NCBI GenBank assembly: GCA_964057225.1 | Contig: OZ059899.1 | Coordinates: 682,001 to 746,000 of the forward strand | Reading direction: 5' to 3' | Source of the DNA: Auanema rhodensis | Lineage: Eukaryota > Nematoda > Chromadorea > Rhabditida > Rhabditidae | DNA length: 64,000 nt | Shown here: positions 49,596 to 63,659 of the stretch, piece by piece | Layout of the letters: the number at the start of each line of letters is the position of its first letter | Position numbering within the stretch: the stretch's first letter is position 1 | Program-made: the position numbers and the translations under genes | Notes under the pieces: model-generated | Database searches by the model: none | What the model was told of the DNA's origin: nothing | The model's input: the letters and a program-made list of their open reading frames with translations, nothing else

Positions 49596-50827
49596 TTTTG
49601 AAAACCGCATCTCTTTATCTTTCACGTGAAGCGAGTTACATACCATGTGCACATCACGTGTACATTTAATTAGCATGAATTAAAGTTCACGTAAATTTCA
49701 AAGTCATGGTTACCATGAACCAATATCAATAAAAATTTGTTTTTAGACTAATATGGACATGGGGAATCTGATTTTGAAAACCGCATCTCTTTATCTTTCA
49801 CGTGAAGCGAGTTACATACCAAGTGCACATCACGTGTACATTTAATTAGCATGAATTAAAGTTCACGTAAATTTCAAAGTCATGGTTACCATGAACTAAT
49901 ATCAATAAAAATTTGTTTTTAGACTAATATGGACATGGGGAATCTAATTTTGGAAACCGCATCTCTTTATCTTTCACGTGAAGCGAGTTACATACCATGT
50001 GCACATCACGTGTACATTTAATTAGCATGAATTAAAGTTCACGTAAATTTCAAAGTCATGGTTACCATGAACCAATATCAATAAAAATTTGTTTTTAGAC
50101 TAATATGGACATGGGGAATCTAATTTTGAAAACCGCATCTCTTTACCTTTCACGTGAAGCGAGTTACATACCATGTGCACATCACGTGTACATTTAATTA
50201 GCATGAATTAAAGTTCACGTAAATTTCAAAGTCATGGTTACCATGAACCAATATCAATAAAAATTTGTTTTTAGACTAATATGGACATGGGGAATCTAAT
50301 TTTGGAAACCGCATCTCTTTATCTTTCACGTGAAGCGAGTTACATACCATGTGCACATCACGTGTACATTTAATTAGCATGAATTAAAGTTCACGTAAAT
50401 TTCAAAGTCATGGTTACCATGCACCAATATCAATAAAAATTTGTTTTCAGACTAATATGGACATGGGGAATCTAATTTTGGAAACCGCATCTCTTTATCT
50501 TTCACGTGAAGCGAGTTACATACCATGTGCACATCACGTGTACATTTAATTAGCATGAATTAAAGTTCACGTAAATTTCAAAGTCATGGTTACCATGCAC
50601 AAATATCAATAAAAATTTGTTTTTAGACTAATATGGACATGGGGAATCTAATTTTGGAAACCGCATCTCTTTATCTTTCACGTGAAGCGAGTTACATACC
50701 ATGTGCACATCACGTGTACATTTAATTAGCATGAATTAAAGTTCACGTAAATTTCAAAGTCATGGTTACCATGAACCAATATCAATAAAAATTTGTTTTT
50801 AGACTAATATGGACATGGGGAATCTAA
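49596..50827 (+). repeat. B-family end segment
   Basis: Seven units. The unit at 49772 is a hybrid (CCAAGTG with GCATGAATT, preceded by AATCTGATTTTG), announcing the coming A mosaic. Others are B with TTTTGGAAACC. Single variants are CTTTACCTTTC near 50145 and ATGCACAAAT near 50596. Confidence 0.75.
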
Positions 50828-51707
50828 TTTTGAAAACCGCATCTTTTTATCTTTCACGTGAAGCGAGTTACATACCAAGTGCACATCACGTGTACATTTA
50901 ATTAGCATAAATTAAAGTTCACGTAAATTTCAAAGTCATGGTTACCATGAACCAATATCAATAAAAATTTGTTTTTAGACTAATATGGACATGGGGAATC
51001 TAATTTTGAAAACCGCATCTCTTCATCTTTCACGTGAAGCGAGTTACATACCAAGTGCACATCACGTGTACATTTAATTAGCATAAATTAAAGTGCACGT
51101 AAATTTCAAAGTCATGGTTACCATGAACCAATATCAATAAAAATTTGTTTTTAGACTAATATGGACATGGGGAATCTAATTTTGGAAACCGCATCTCTTT
51201 ATCTTTCACGTGAAGCGAGTTACATACCATGTGCACATCACGTGTACATTTAATTAGCATGAATTAAAGTTCACGTAAATTTCAAAGTCATGGTTACCAT
51301 GAACCAATATCAATAAAAATTTGTTTTTAGACTAATATGGACATGGGGAATCTAATTTTGAAAACCGCATCTCTTTATCTTTCACGTGAAGCGAGTTACA
51401 TACCAAGTGCACATCACGTGTACATTTAATTAGCATAAATTAAAGTTCACGTAAATTTCAAAGTCATGGTTACCATGCACGAATATCTATAAAAATTTGT
51501 TTTTAGACTAATATGGACATGGGGAATCTAATTTTGAAAACCGCATCTCTTTATCTTTCACGTGAAGCGAGTTACATACCAAGTGCACATCACGTGTACA
51601 TTTAATTAGCATGAATTAAAGTTCACGTAAATTTCAAAGTCATGGTTACCATGAACCAATATCAATAAAAATTTGTTTTTAGACTAATATGGACATGGGG
51701 AATCTAA

Positions 51708-54700
51708 TTTTGAAAACCGCATCTCTTTATCTTTCACGTGAAGCGAGTTACATACCAAGTGCACATCACGTGTACATTTAATTAGCATAAATTAAAGTTC
51801 ACGTAAATTTCAAAGTCATGGTTACCATGCACGAATATCTATAAAAATTTGTTTTTAGACTAATATGGACATGGGGAATCTAATTTTGAAAACCGCATCT
51901 CTTTATCTTTCACGTGAAGCGAGTTACATACCAAGTGCACATCACGTGTACATTTAATTAGCATAAATTAAAGTTCACGTAAATTTCAAAGTCATGGTTA
52001 CCATGAATCAATATCAATAAAAATTTGTTCTTAGACTAATATGGACATGAGGAATCTAATTTTGAAAACCGCATCTCTTTATCTTTCACGTGAAGCGAGT
52101 TACATACCAAGTGCACATCACGTGTACATTTAATTAGCATAACTTAAAGTTCACGTAAATTTCAAAGTCATGGGTACCATGAACCAATATCAATAAAAAT
52201 TTGTTTTTAGACTAATATGGACATGGGGAATCTAATTTTGAAAACCGCATCTTTTTATCTTTCACGTGAAGCGAGTTACATACCAAGTGCACATCACGTG
52301 TACATTTAATTAGCATAAATTAAAGTTCACGTAAATTTCAAAGTCATGGTTACCATGAACCAATATCAATAAAAATTTGTTTTTAGACTAATATGGACAT
52401 GGGGAATCTAATTTTGAAAACCGCATCTCTTTATCTTTCACGTGAAGCGAGTTACATACCAAGTGCACATCACGTGTACATTTAATTAGCATAAATTAAA
52501 GTTCACGTAAATTTCAAAGTCATGGTTACCATGCACGAATATCAATAAAAATTTGTTTTTAGACTAATATGGACATGGGGAATCTAATTTTGAAAACCGC
52601 ATCTCTTTATCTTTCACGTGAAGCGAGTTACATACCAAGTGCACATCACGTGTACATTTAATTAGCATGAATAAAAGTTCACGTAAATTTCAAAGTCATG
52701 GTTACCATGAACCAATATCAATAAAAATTTGTTTTTAGACTAATATGGACATGGGGAATCTAATTTCGGAAACCGCATCTCTTTATCTTTCACGTGAAGC
52801 GAGTTACATACCAAGTGCACATCACGTGTACATTTAATTAGCATAAATTAAAGTTCACGTAAATTTCAAAGTCATGGTTACCATGAACCAATATCAATAA
52901 AAATTTGTTTTTAGACTAATATGGACATGGGGAATCTAATTTTGAAAACCGCATCTCTTTATCTTTCACGTGAAGCGAGTTACATACCATGTGCACATCA
53001 CGTGTACATTTAATTAGCATGAATTAAAGTTCACGTAAATTTCAAAGTCATGGTTACCATGAACCAATATCAATAAAAATTTGTTTTTAGACTAATATGG
53101 ACATGGGGAATCTAATTTTGGAAACCGCATCTCTTTATCTTTCACGTGAAGCGAGTTACATACCATGTGCACATCACGTGTACATTTAATTAGCATGAAT
53201 TAAAGTTCACGTAAATTTCAAAGTCATGGTTACCATGAACCAATATCAATAAAAATTTGTTTTTAGACTAATATGGACATGGGGAATCTAATTTTGAAAA
53301 CCGCATCTTTTTATCTTTCACGTGAAGCGAGTTACATACCAAGTGCACATCACGTGTACATTTAATTAGCATAAATTAAAGTTCACGTAAATTTCAAAGT
53401 CATGGTTACCATGAACCAATATCAATAAAAATTTGTTTTTAGACTAATATGGACATGGGGAATCTAATTTTGAAAACCGCATCTCTTTATCTTTCACGTG
53501 AAGCGAGTTACATACCAAGTGCACATCACGTGTACATTTAATTAGCATAAATTAAAGTGCACGTAAATTTCAAAGTCATGGTTACCATGAACCAATATCA
53601 ATAAAAATTTGTTTTTAGACTAATATGGACATGGGGAATCTAATTTTGGAAACCGCATCTCTTTATCTTTCACGTGAAGCGAGTTACATACCATGTGCAC
53701 ATCACGTGTACATTTAATTAGCATGAATTAAAGTTCACGTAAATTTCAAAGTCATGGTTACCATGAACCAATATCAATAAAAATTTGTTTTTAGACTAAT
53801 ATGGACATGGGGAATCTAATTTTGAAAACCGCATCTCTTTATCTTTCACGTGAAGCGAGTTACATACCAAGTGCACATCACGTGTACATTTAATTAGCAT
53901 AAATTAAAGTTCACGTAAATTTCAAAGTCATGGTTACCATGCACGAATATCTATAAAAATTTGTTTTTAGACTAATATGGACATGGGGAATCTAATTTTG
54001 AAAACCGCATCTCTTTATCTTTCACGTGAAGCGAGTTACATACCAAGTGCACATCACGTGTACATTTAATTAGCATAAATTAAAGTTCACGTAAATTTCA
54101 AAGTCATGGTTACCATGAATCAATATCAATAAAAATTTGTTCTTAGACTAATATGGACATGAGGAATCTAATTTTGAAAACCGCATCTCTTTATCTTTCA
54201 CGTGAAGCGAGTTACATACCAAGTGCACATCACGTGTACATTTAATTAGCATAACTTAAAGTTCACGTAAATTTCAAAGTCATGGGTACCATGAACCAAT
54301 ATCAATAAAAATTTGTTTTTAGACTAATATGGACATGGGGAATCTAATTTTGAAAACCGCATCTTTTTATCTTTCACGTGAAGCGAGTTACATACCAAGT
54401 GCACATCACGTGTACATTTAATTAGCATAAATTAAAGTTCACGTAAATTTCAAAGTCATGGTTACCATGAACCAATATCAATAAAAATTTGTTTTTAGAC
54501 TAATATGGACATGGGGAATCTAATTTTGAAAACCGCATCTCTTTATCTTTCACGTGAAGCGAGTTACATACCAAAAGCACATCACGTGTACATTTAATTA
54601 GCATAAATTAAAGTTCACGTAAATTTCAAAGTCATGGTTACCATGCACGAATATCAATAAAAATTTGTTTTTAGACTAATATGGACATGGGGAATCTAAT

Positions 54701-55930
54701 TTTGAAAACCGCATCTCTTTATCTTTCACGTGAAGCGAGTTACATACCAAGTGCACATCACGTGTACATTTAATTAGCATGAATAAAAGTTCACGTAAAT
54801 TTCAAAGTCATGGTTACCATGAACCAATATCAATAAAAATTTGTTTTTAGACTAATATGGACATGGGGAATCTAATTTCGGAAACCGCATCTCTTTATCT
54901 TTCACGTGAAGCGAGTTACATACCAAGTGCACATCACGTGTACATTTAATTAGCATAAATTAAAGTTCACGTAAATTTCAAAGTCATGGTTACCATGAAC
55001 CAATATCAATAAAAATTTGTTTTTAGACTAATATGGACATGGGGAATCTAATTTTGAAAACCGCATCTCTTTATCTTTCACGTGAAGCGAGTTACATACC
55101 AAAAGCACATCACGTGTACATTTAATTAGCATAAATTAAAGTTCACGTAAATTTCAAAGTCATGGTTACCATGCACGAATATCAATAAAAATTTGTTTTT
55201 AGACTAATATGGACATGGGGAATCTAATTTTGAAAACCGCATCTCTTTATCTTTCACGTGAAGCGAGTTACATACCAAGTGCACATCACGTGTACATTTA
55301 ATTAGCATGAATAAAAGTTCACGTAAATTTCAAAGTCATGGTTACCATGAACCAATATCAATAAAAATTTGTTTTTAGACTAATATGGACATGGGGAATC
55401 TAATTTCGGAAACCGCATCTCTTTATCTTTCACGTGAAGCGAGTTACATACCAAGTGCACATCACGTGTACATTTAATTAGCATAAATTAAAGTTCACGT
55501 AAATTTCAAAGTCATGGTTACCATGAACCAATATCAATAAAAATTTGTTTTTAGACTAATATGGACATGGGGAATCTAATTTTGAAAACCGCATCTCTTT
55601 ATCTTTCACGTGAAGCGAGTTACATACCAAGTGCACATCACATGTACATTTAATTAGCATAAATTAAAGTTCACGTAAATTTCAAAGTCATGGTTACCAT
55701 GCACGAATATCAATAAAAATTTGTTTTTAGACTAATATGGACATGGGGAATCTAATTTTGAAAACCGCATCTCTTTATCTTTCACGTGAAACGAGTTACA
55801 TACCAAGTGCACATCACGTGTACATTTAATTAGCATAAATTAAAGTTCACGTAAATTTCAAAGTCATGGTTACCATGAATCAATATCAATAAAAATTTGT
55901 TCTTAGACTAATATGGACATGAGGAATCTA
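51708..55930 (+). repeat. 12-monomer HOR (2112 bp) with nested 3-mer expansion
   Basis: Units 51708-53291 match 53820-55403 at +2112: ATGCACGAATATCTAT 51708/53820, GTTCTTAG 51884/53996, CATGGGTACC 52060/54172, CTTTTTATC 52236/54348, AATAAAAG 52588/54700, AATTTCGG 52764/54876. In the second copy a 3-monomer unit (CCAAAAGCAC, AATAAAAG, AATTTCGG) is repeated at +528 (54524-55051 and 55052-55579), so the next CATGGGTACC lies 10, not 12, monomers on (54284 to 56044, 1760 bp). Confidence 0.83.
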
Positions 55931-56107
55931 ATTTTGAAAACCGCATCTCTTTATCTTTCACGTGAAGCGAGTTACATACCAAGTGCACATCACGTGTACA
56001 TTTAATTAGCATAACTTAAAGTTCACGTAAATTTCAAAGTCATGGGTACCATGAACCAATATCAATAAAAATTTGTTTTTAGACTAATATGGACATGGGG
56101 AATCTAA

Positions 56108-56267
56108 TTTTGAAAACCGCATCTTTTTATCTTTCACGTGAAGCGAGTTACATACCAAGTGCACATCACGTGTACATTTAATTAGCATAAATTAAAGTTC
56201 ACGTAAATTTCAAAGTCATGGTTACCATGAACCAATATCAATAAAAATTTGGACATGGGGATTCTAA
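56108..56267 (+). repeat. 160-bp deletion monomer 14 (isolated)
   Basis: Same 16-bp deletion and GGGGATTC ending as in the left third, but on a CTTTTTATC / TTCACGTAAATTTC background and 35.7 kb from the nearest other copy. It is followed by two A1 units, as in the left region. Confidence 0.92.
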
Positions 56268-56619
56268 TTTTGAAAACCGCATCTCTTTATCTTTCACGTG
56301 AAGCGAGTTACATACCAAGTGCACATCACGTGTATATTTAATTAGCATAAATTAAAGTGCACGTAAATTTCAAAGTCATGGTTACCATGAACCAATATCA
56401 ATGAAAATTTGTTTGTAGACTAATATGGACATGGGGAATCTAATTTTGAAAACCGCATCTCTTTATCTTTCACGTGAAGCGAGTTACATACCAAGTGCAC
56501 ATCACGTGTACATTTAATTAGCATAAATTAAAGTGCACGTAAATTTCAAAGTCATGGTTACCATGAACCAATATCAATGAAAATTTGTTTGTAGACTAAT
56601 ATGGACATGGGGAATCTAA

Positions 56620-58027
56620 TTTTGAAAACCGCATCTCTTTATCTTTCACGTGAAGCGAAGTACATACCAAGTGCACATCACCTGTACATTTAATTAGCAT
56701 AAATTAAAGTTCACGTAAATTTCAAAGTCATGGTTACCATGAACCAATATCATAAAAAATTTGTTTTTAGACTAATATGGACATGGGGAATCTAATTTTG
56801 AAAACCGCATCTCTTTATCTTTCACGTGAAGCGAGTTACATACCAAGTGCACATCACGTGTACATTTAATTAGCATAAATTAAAGTTCACGTAAATTTCA
56901 AAGTCATGGTTACCATGAACCAATATCAATAAAAATTTGTTTTTAGACTAATATGGACATGGGGAATCTAATTTTGAAAACCGCATCTCTTTATCTTTCA
57001 CGTGAAGCGAGTTACATACCAATTTCACATCACGTGTACATTTAATTAGCATAAATTAAAGTTCACGTAAATTTCAAAGTCATGGTTACCATGCACCAAT
57101 ATCAATAAAAATTTGTTTTTAGACTAATATGGACATGGGGAATCTAATTTTGAAAACCGCATCTCTTTATCTTTCACGTGAAGCGAGTTACATACCAATT
57201 TCACATCACGTGTACATTTAATTAGCATAAATTAAAGTTCACGTAAATTTCAAAGTCATGGTTACCATGCACCAATATCAATAAAAATTTGTTTTTAGAC
57301 TAATATGGACATGGGGAATCTAATTTTGAAAACCGCATCTCTTTATCTTTCACGTGAAGCGAGTTACATACCATGTGCACATCACGTGTACATTTAATTA
57401 GCATAAATTAAAGTTCACGTAAATTTCAAAGTCATGGTTACCATGCACCAATATCAATAAAAATTTGTTTTTAGACTAATATGGACATGGGGAATCTAAT
57501 TTTGAAAACCGCATCTCTTTATCTTTCACGTGAAGCGAGTTACATACCATGTGCACATCACGTGTACATTTAATTAGCATAAATTAAAGTTCACGTAAAT
57601 TTCAAAGTCATGGTTACCATGCACCAATATCAATAAAAATTTGTTTTCAGACTAATATGGACATGGGGAATCTAATTTTGAAAACCGCATCTCTTTATCT
57701 TTCACGTGAAGCGAGTTACATACCATGTGCACTTCACGTGTACATTTAATTAGCATAAATTAAAGTTCACGTAAATTTCAAAGTCATGGTTACCATGCAC
57801 CAATATCAATAAAAATTTGTTTTCAGACTAATATGGACATGGGGAATCTAATTTTGAAAACCGCATCTCTTTATCTTCCACGTGAAGCGAGTTACATACC
57901 ATGTGCACATCACGTGTACATTTAATTAGCATGAATTAAAGTTCACGTAAATTTCAAAGTCATGGTTACCATGAACCAATATCAATAAAAATTTGTTTTT
58001 AGACTAATATGGACATGGGGAATCTAA
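56620..58027 (+). repeat. A-to-B ramp cassette, distal occurrence
   Basis: Units in order: 56620 (ATCATAAAAAATTTG, with private GCGAAGTAC and CACCTGTAC), 56796, 56972 and 57148 (CCAATTTCAC twice in tandem), 57324 and 57500 (CCATGTG with GCATAAATT), 57676 (CACTTCACGTG) and 57852 (CTTCCACGTG, GCATGAATT). This is the series seen at about 2978-4033, 10092-11147 and 14422-15477, with one duplicated CCAATTTCAC unit and one extra hybrid unit. Confidence 0.86.
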
Positions 58028-61000
58028 TTTTGAAAACCGCATCTCTTTATCTTTCACGTGAAGCGAGTTACATACCATGTGCACATCACGTGTACATTTA
58101 ATTAGCATGAATTAAAGTTCACGTAAATTTCAAAGTCATGGTTACCATGAACCAATATCAATAAAAATTTGTTTTTAGACTAATATGGACATGGGGAATC
58201 TAATTTTGGAAACCGCATCTCTTTATCTTTCACGTGAAGCGAGTTACATACCATGTGCACATCACGTGTACATTTAATTAGCATGAATTAAAGTTCACGT
58301 AAATTTCAAAGTCATGGTTACCATGAACCAATATCAATAAAAATTTGTTTTTAGACTAATATGGACATGGGGAATCTAATTTTGAAAACCGCATCTCTTT
58401 ATCTTTCACGTGAAGCGAGTTACATACCATGTGCACATCACGTGTACATTTAATTAGCATGAATTAAAGTTCACGTAAATTTCAAAGTCATGGTTACCAT
58501 GAACTAATATCAATAAAAATTTGTTTTTAGACTAATATGGACATGGGGAATCTAATTTTGGAAACCGCATCTCTTTATCTTTCACGTGAAGCGAGTTACA
58601 TACCATGTGCACATCACGTGTACATTTAATTAGCATGAATTAAAGTTCACGTAAATTTCAAAGTCATGGTTACCATGAACCAATATCAATAAAAATTTGT
58701 TTTTAGACTAATATGGACATTGGGAATCTAATTTTGAAAACCGCATCTCTTTATCTTTCACGTGAAGCGAGTTACATACCATGTGCACATCACGTGTACA
58801 TTTAATTAGCATGAATTAAAGTTCACGTAAATTTCAAAGTCATGGTTACCATGAACCAATATCAATAAAAATTTGTTTTTAGACTAATATGGACATGGGG
58901 AATCTAATTTTGGACACCGCATCTGTTTATCTTTCACGTGAAGCGAGTTACATACCATGTGCACATCACGTGTACATTTAATTAGCATGAATTAAAGTTC
59001 ACGTAAATTTCAAAGTCATGGTTACCATGAACCAATATCAATAAAAATTTGTTTTTAGACTAATATGGACATGGGAAATCTAATTTTAAAAACCGCATCT
59101 CTTTATCTTTCTCGTGAAGCGAGTTACATACCATGTGCACATCACGTGTACATTTAATTAGCATGAATTAAAGTTCACGTAAATTTCAAAGTCATGGTTA
59201 CCATGAACTAATATCAATAAAAATTTGTTTTTAGACTAATATGGACATGGGGAATCTAATTTTGAAAACCGCATCTCTTTATCTTTCACGTGAAGCGAGT
59301 TACATACCATGTGCACATCACGTGTACATTTAATTAGCATGAATTAAAGTTCAAGTAAATTTCAAAGTCATGGTTACCATGAACCAATATCAATAAAAAT
59401 TTGTTTTTAGACTAATATGGACATGGGGAATCTAATTTTGAAAACCGCATCTCTTTATCTTTCACGTGAAGCGAGTTACATACCATGTGCACATCACGTG
59501 TACATTTAATTAGCATGAATTAAAGTTCACGTAAATTTCAAAGTCATGGTTACCATGAACCAATATCAATAAAAATTTGTTTTTAGACTAATATGGACAT
59601 GGGAAATCTAATTTTAAAAACCGCATCTCTTTATCTTTCTCGTGAAGCGAGTTACATACCATGTGCACATCACGTGTACATTTAATTAGCATGAATTAAA
59701 GTTCACGTAAATTTCAAAGTCATGGTTACCATGAACTAATATCAATAAAAATTTGTTTTTAGACTAATATGGACATGGGGAATCTAATTTTGAAAACCGC
59801 ATCTCTTTATCTTTCACGTGAAGCGAGTTACATACCATGTGCACATCACGTGTACATTTAATTAGCATGAATTAAAGTTCAAGTAAATTTCAAAGTCATG
59901 GTTACCATGAACCAATATCAATAAAAATTTGTTTTTAGACTAATATGGACATGGGGAATCTAATTTTGAAAACCGCATCTCTTTATCTTTCACGTGAAGC
60001 GAGTTACATACCATGTGCACATCACGTGTACATTTAATTAGCATGAATTAAAGTTCACGTAAATTTCAAAGTCATGGTTACCATGAACCAATATCAATAA
60101 AAATTTGTTTTTAGACTAATATGGACATGGGGAATCTAATTTTGAAAACCGCATCTCTTTATCTTTCACGTGAAGCGAGTTACATACCATGTGCACATCA
60201 CGTGTACATTTAATTAGCATGAATTAAAGTTCACGTAAATTTCAAAGTCATGGTTACCATGAACCAATATCAATAAAAATTTGTTTTTAGACTAATATGG
60301 ACATGGGGAATCTAATTTTGAAAACCGCATCTCTTTATCTTTCACGTGAAGCAAGTTACATACCATGTGCACATCACGTGTACATTTAATTAGCATGAAT
60401 TAAAGTTCACGTAAATTTCAAAGTCATGGTTACCATGAACCAATATCAATAAAAATTTGTTTTTAGACTAATATGGACATGGGGAATCTAATTTTGGAAA
60501 CCGCATCTCTTTATCTTTCACGTGAAGCGAGTTACATACCATGTGCACATCACGTGTACATTTAATTAGCATGAATTAAAGTTCACGTAAATTTCAAAGT
60601 CATGGTTACCATGAACCAATATCAATAAAAATTTGTTTTTAGACTAATATGGACATGGGAAATCTAATTTTGGAAACCGCATCTCTTTATCTTTCACGTG
60701 AAGCGAGTTACATACCATGTGCACATCACGTGTACATTTAATTAGCATGAATTAAAGTTCACGTAAATTTCAAAGTCATGGTTACCATGAACCAATATCA
60801 ATAAAAATTTGTTTTTAGACTAATATGGACATGGGAAATCTAATTTTAAAAACCGCATCTCTTTATCTTTCTCGTGAAGCAAGTTACATACCATGTGCAC
60901 ATCACGTGTACATTTAATTAGCATGAATTAAAGTTCACGTAAATTTCAAAGTCATGGTTACCATGAACCAATATCAATAAAAATTTGTTTTTAGACTAAT

Positions 61001-63659
61001 ATGGACATGGGAAATCTAATTTTAAAAACCGCATCTCTTTATCTTTCTCGTGAAGCGAGTTACATACCATGTGCACATCACGTGTACATTTAATTAGCAT
61101 GAATTAAAGTTCACGTAAATTTCAAAGTCATGGTTACCATGAACCAATATCAATAAAAATTTGTTTTTAGACTAATATGGACATGGGAAATCTAATTTTA
61201 AAAACCGCATCTCTTTATCTTTCACGTGAAGCAAGTTACATACCATGTGCACATCACGTGTACATTTAATTAGCATGAATTAAAGTTCACGTAAATTTCA
61301 AAGTCATGGTTACCATGAACCAATATCAATAAAAATTTGTTTTTAGACTAATATGGACATGGGGAATCTAATTTTGGAAACCGCATCTCTTTATCTTTCA
61401 CGTGAAGCGAGTTACATACCATGTGCACATCACGTGTACATTTAATTAGCATGAATTAAAGTTCACGTAAATTTCAAAGTCATGGTTACCATGAACCAAT
61501 ATCAATAAAAATTTGTTTTTAGACTAATATGGACATGGGGAATCTAATTTTGGAAACCGCATCTCTTTATCTTTCACGTGAAGCGAGTTACATACCATGT
61601 GCACATCACGTGTACATTTAATTAGCATGAATTAAAGTTCACGTAAATTTCAAAGTCATGGTTACCATGAACCAATATCAATAAAAATTTGTTTTTAGAC
61701 TAATATGGACATGGGAAATCTAATTTTAAAAACCGCATCTCTTTATCTTTCTCGTGAAGCGAGTTACATACCATGTGCACATCACGTGTACATTTAATTA
61801 GCATGAATTAAAGTTCACGTAAATTTCAAAGTCATGGTTACCATGAACTAATATCAATAATAATTTGTTTTTAGACTAATATGGACATGGGGAATCTAAT
61901 TTTGAAAACCGCATCTCTTTATCTTTCACGTGAAGCGAGTTACATACCATGTGCACATCACGTGTACATTTAATTAGCATGAATTAAAGTTCAAGTAAAT
62001 TTCAAAGTCATGGTTACCATGAACCAATATCAATAAAAATTTGTTTTTAGACTAATATGGACATGGGGAATCTAATTTTGAAAACCGCATCTCTTTATCT
62101 TTCACGTGAAGCGAGTTACATACCATGTGCACATCACGTGTACATTTAATTAGCATGAATTAAAGTTCACGTAAATTTCAAAGTCATGGTTACCATGAAC
62201 CAATATCAATAAAAATTTGTTTTTAGACTAATATGGACATGGGGAATCTAATTTTGAAAACCGCATCTCTTTATCTTTCACGTGAAGCGAGTTACATACC
62301 ATGTGCACATCACGTGTACATTTAATTAGCATGAATTAAAGTTCACGTAAATTTCAAAGTCATGGTTACCATGAACCAATATCAATAAAAATTTGTTTTT
62401 AGACTAATATGGACATGGGGAATCTAATTTTGAAAACCGCATCTCTTTATCTTTCACGTGAAGCAAGTTACATACCATGTGCACATCACGTGTACATTTA
62501 ATTAGCATGAATTAAAGTTCACGTAAATTTCAAAGTCATGGTTACCATGAACCAATATCAATAAAAATTTGTTTTTAGACTAATATGGACATGGGGAATC
62601 TAATTTTGGAAACCGCATCTCTTTATCTTTCACGTGAAGCGAGTTACATACCATGTGCACATCACGTGTACATTTAATTAGCATGAATTAAAGTTCACGT
62701 AAATTTCAAAGTCATGGTTACCATGAACCAATATCAATAAAAATTTGTTTTTAGACTAATATGGACATGGGGAATCTAATTTTGAAAACCGCATCTCTTT
62801 ATCTTTCACGTGAAGCGAGTTACATACCATGTGCACATCACGTGTACATTTAATTAGCATGAATTAAAGTTCACGTAAATTTCAAAGTCATGGTTACCAT
62901 GAACCAATATCAATAAAAATTTGTTTTTAGACTAATATGGACATGGGGAATCTAATTTTGAAAACCGCATCTCTTTATCTTTCACGTGAAGCGAGTTACA
63001 TACCAAGTGCACATCACGTGTACATTTAATTAGCATGAATTAAAGTTCACGTAAATTTCAAAGTCATGGTTACCATGAACTAATATCAATAAAAATTTGT
63101 TTTTAGACTAATATGGACATGGGGAATCTAATTTTGGAAACCGCATCTCTTTATCTTTCACGTGAAGCGAGTTACATACCATGTGCACATCACGTGTACA
63201 TTTAATTAGCATGAATTAAAGTTCACGTAAATTTCAAAGTCATGGTTACCATGAACCAATATCAATAAAAATTTGTTTTTAGACTAATATGGACATGGGG
63301 AATCTAATTTTGAAAACCGCATCTCTTTATCTTTCACGTGAAGCGAGTTACATACCATGTGCACATCACGTGTACATTTAATTAGCATGAATTAAAGTTC
63401 ACGTAAATTTCAAAGTCATGGTTACCATGAACCAATATCAATAAAAATTTGTTTTTAGACTAATATGGACATGGGGAATCTAATTTTGGAAACCGCATCT
63501 CTTTATCTTTCACGTGAAGCGAGTTACATACCATGTGCACATCACGTGTACATTTAATTAGCATGAATTAAAGTTCACGTAAATTTCAAAGTCATGGTTA
63601 CCATGAACCAATATCAATAAAAATTTGTTTTTAGACTAATATGGACATGGGGAATCTAA
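58028..63659 (+). repeat. Right family-B domain
   Basis: 32 units, all 176 bp. The marker TTTTAAAAACCGC starts units at 59084, 59612, 60844, 61020, 61196 and 61724. The 528-bp spacing of 59084/59612 marks a 3-mer duplication, and the run 60844/61020/61196 marks single-monomer expansion. GGACACC plus CTGTTT (58908) and ACATTGGG (58708) link it to the core B domain. The unit 62956 is a hybrid (CCAAGTG, GCATGAATT). Confidence 0.8.

Larger units (their letters stand above)
50828..57323 (+). repeat. A-rich mosaic domain
   Basis: Family-A units interrupted by B units (51180, 52940, 53116, 53644) and hybrids (51532, 52588, 54700, 55228). Its own markers are CTTTTTATC (50828, 52236, 53292, 54348, 56108), ATGCACGAATATCTAT, GTTCTTAG with GACATGAGG, GCATAACTTAAAG with CATGGGTACC, AATTTCGGAAACC and GCATGAATAAAAG. 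Units at 56268 and 56444 are A1 type (GTTTGTAG), otherwise seen only in the left 14.1 kb. Confidence 0.82.
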
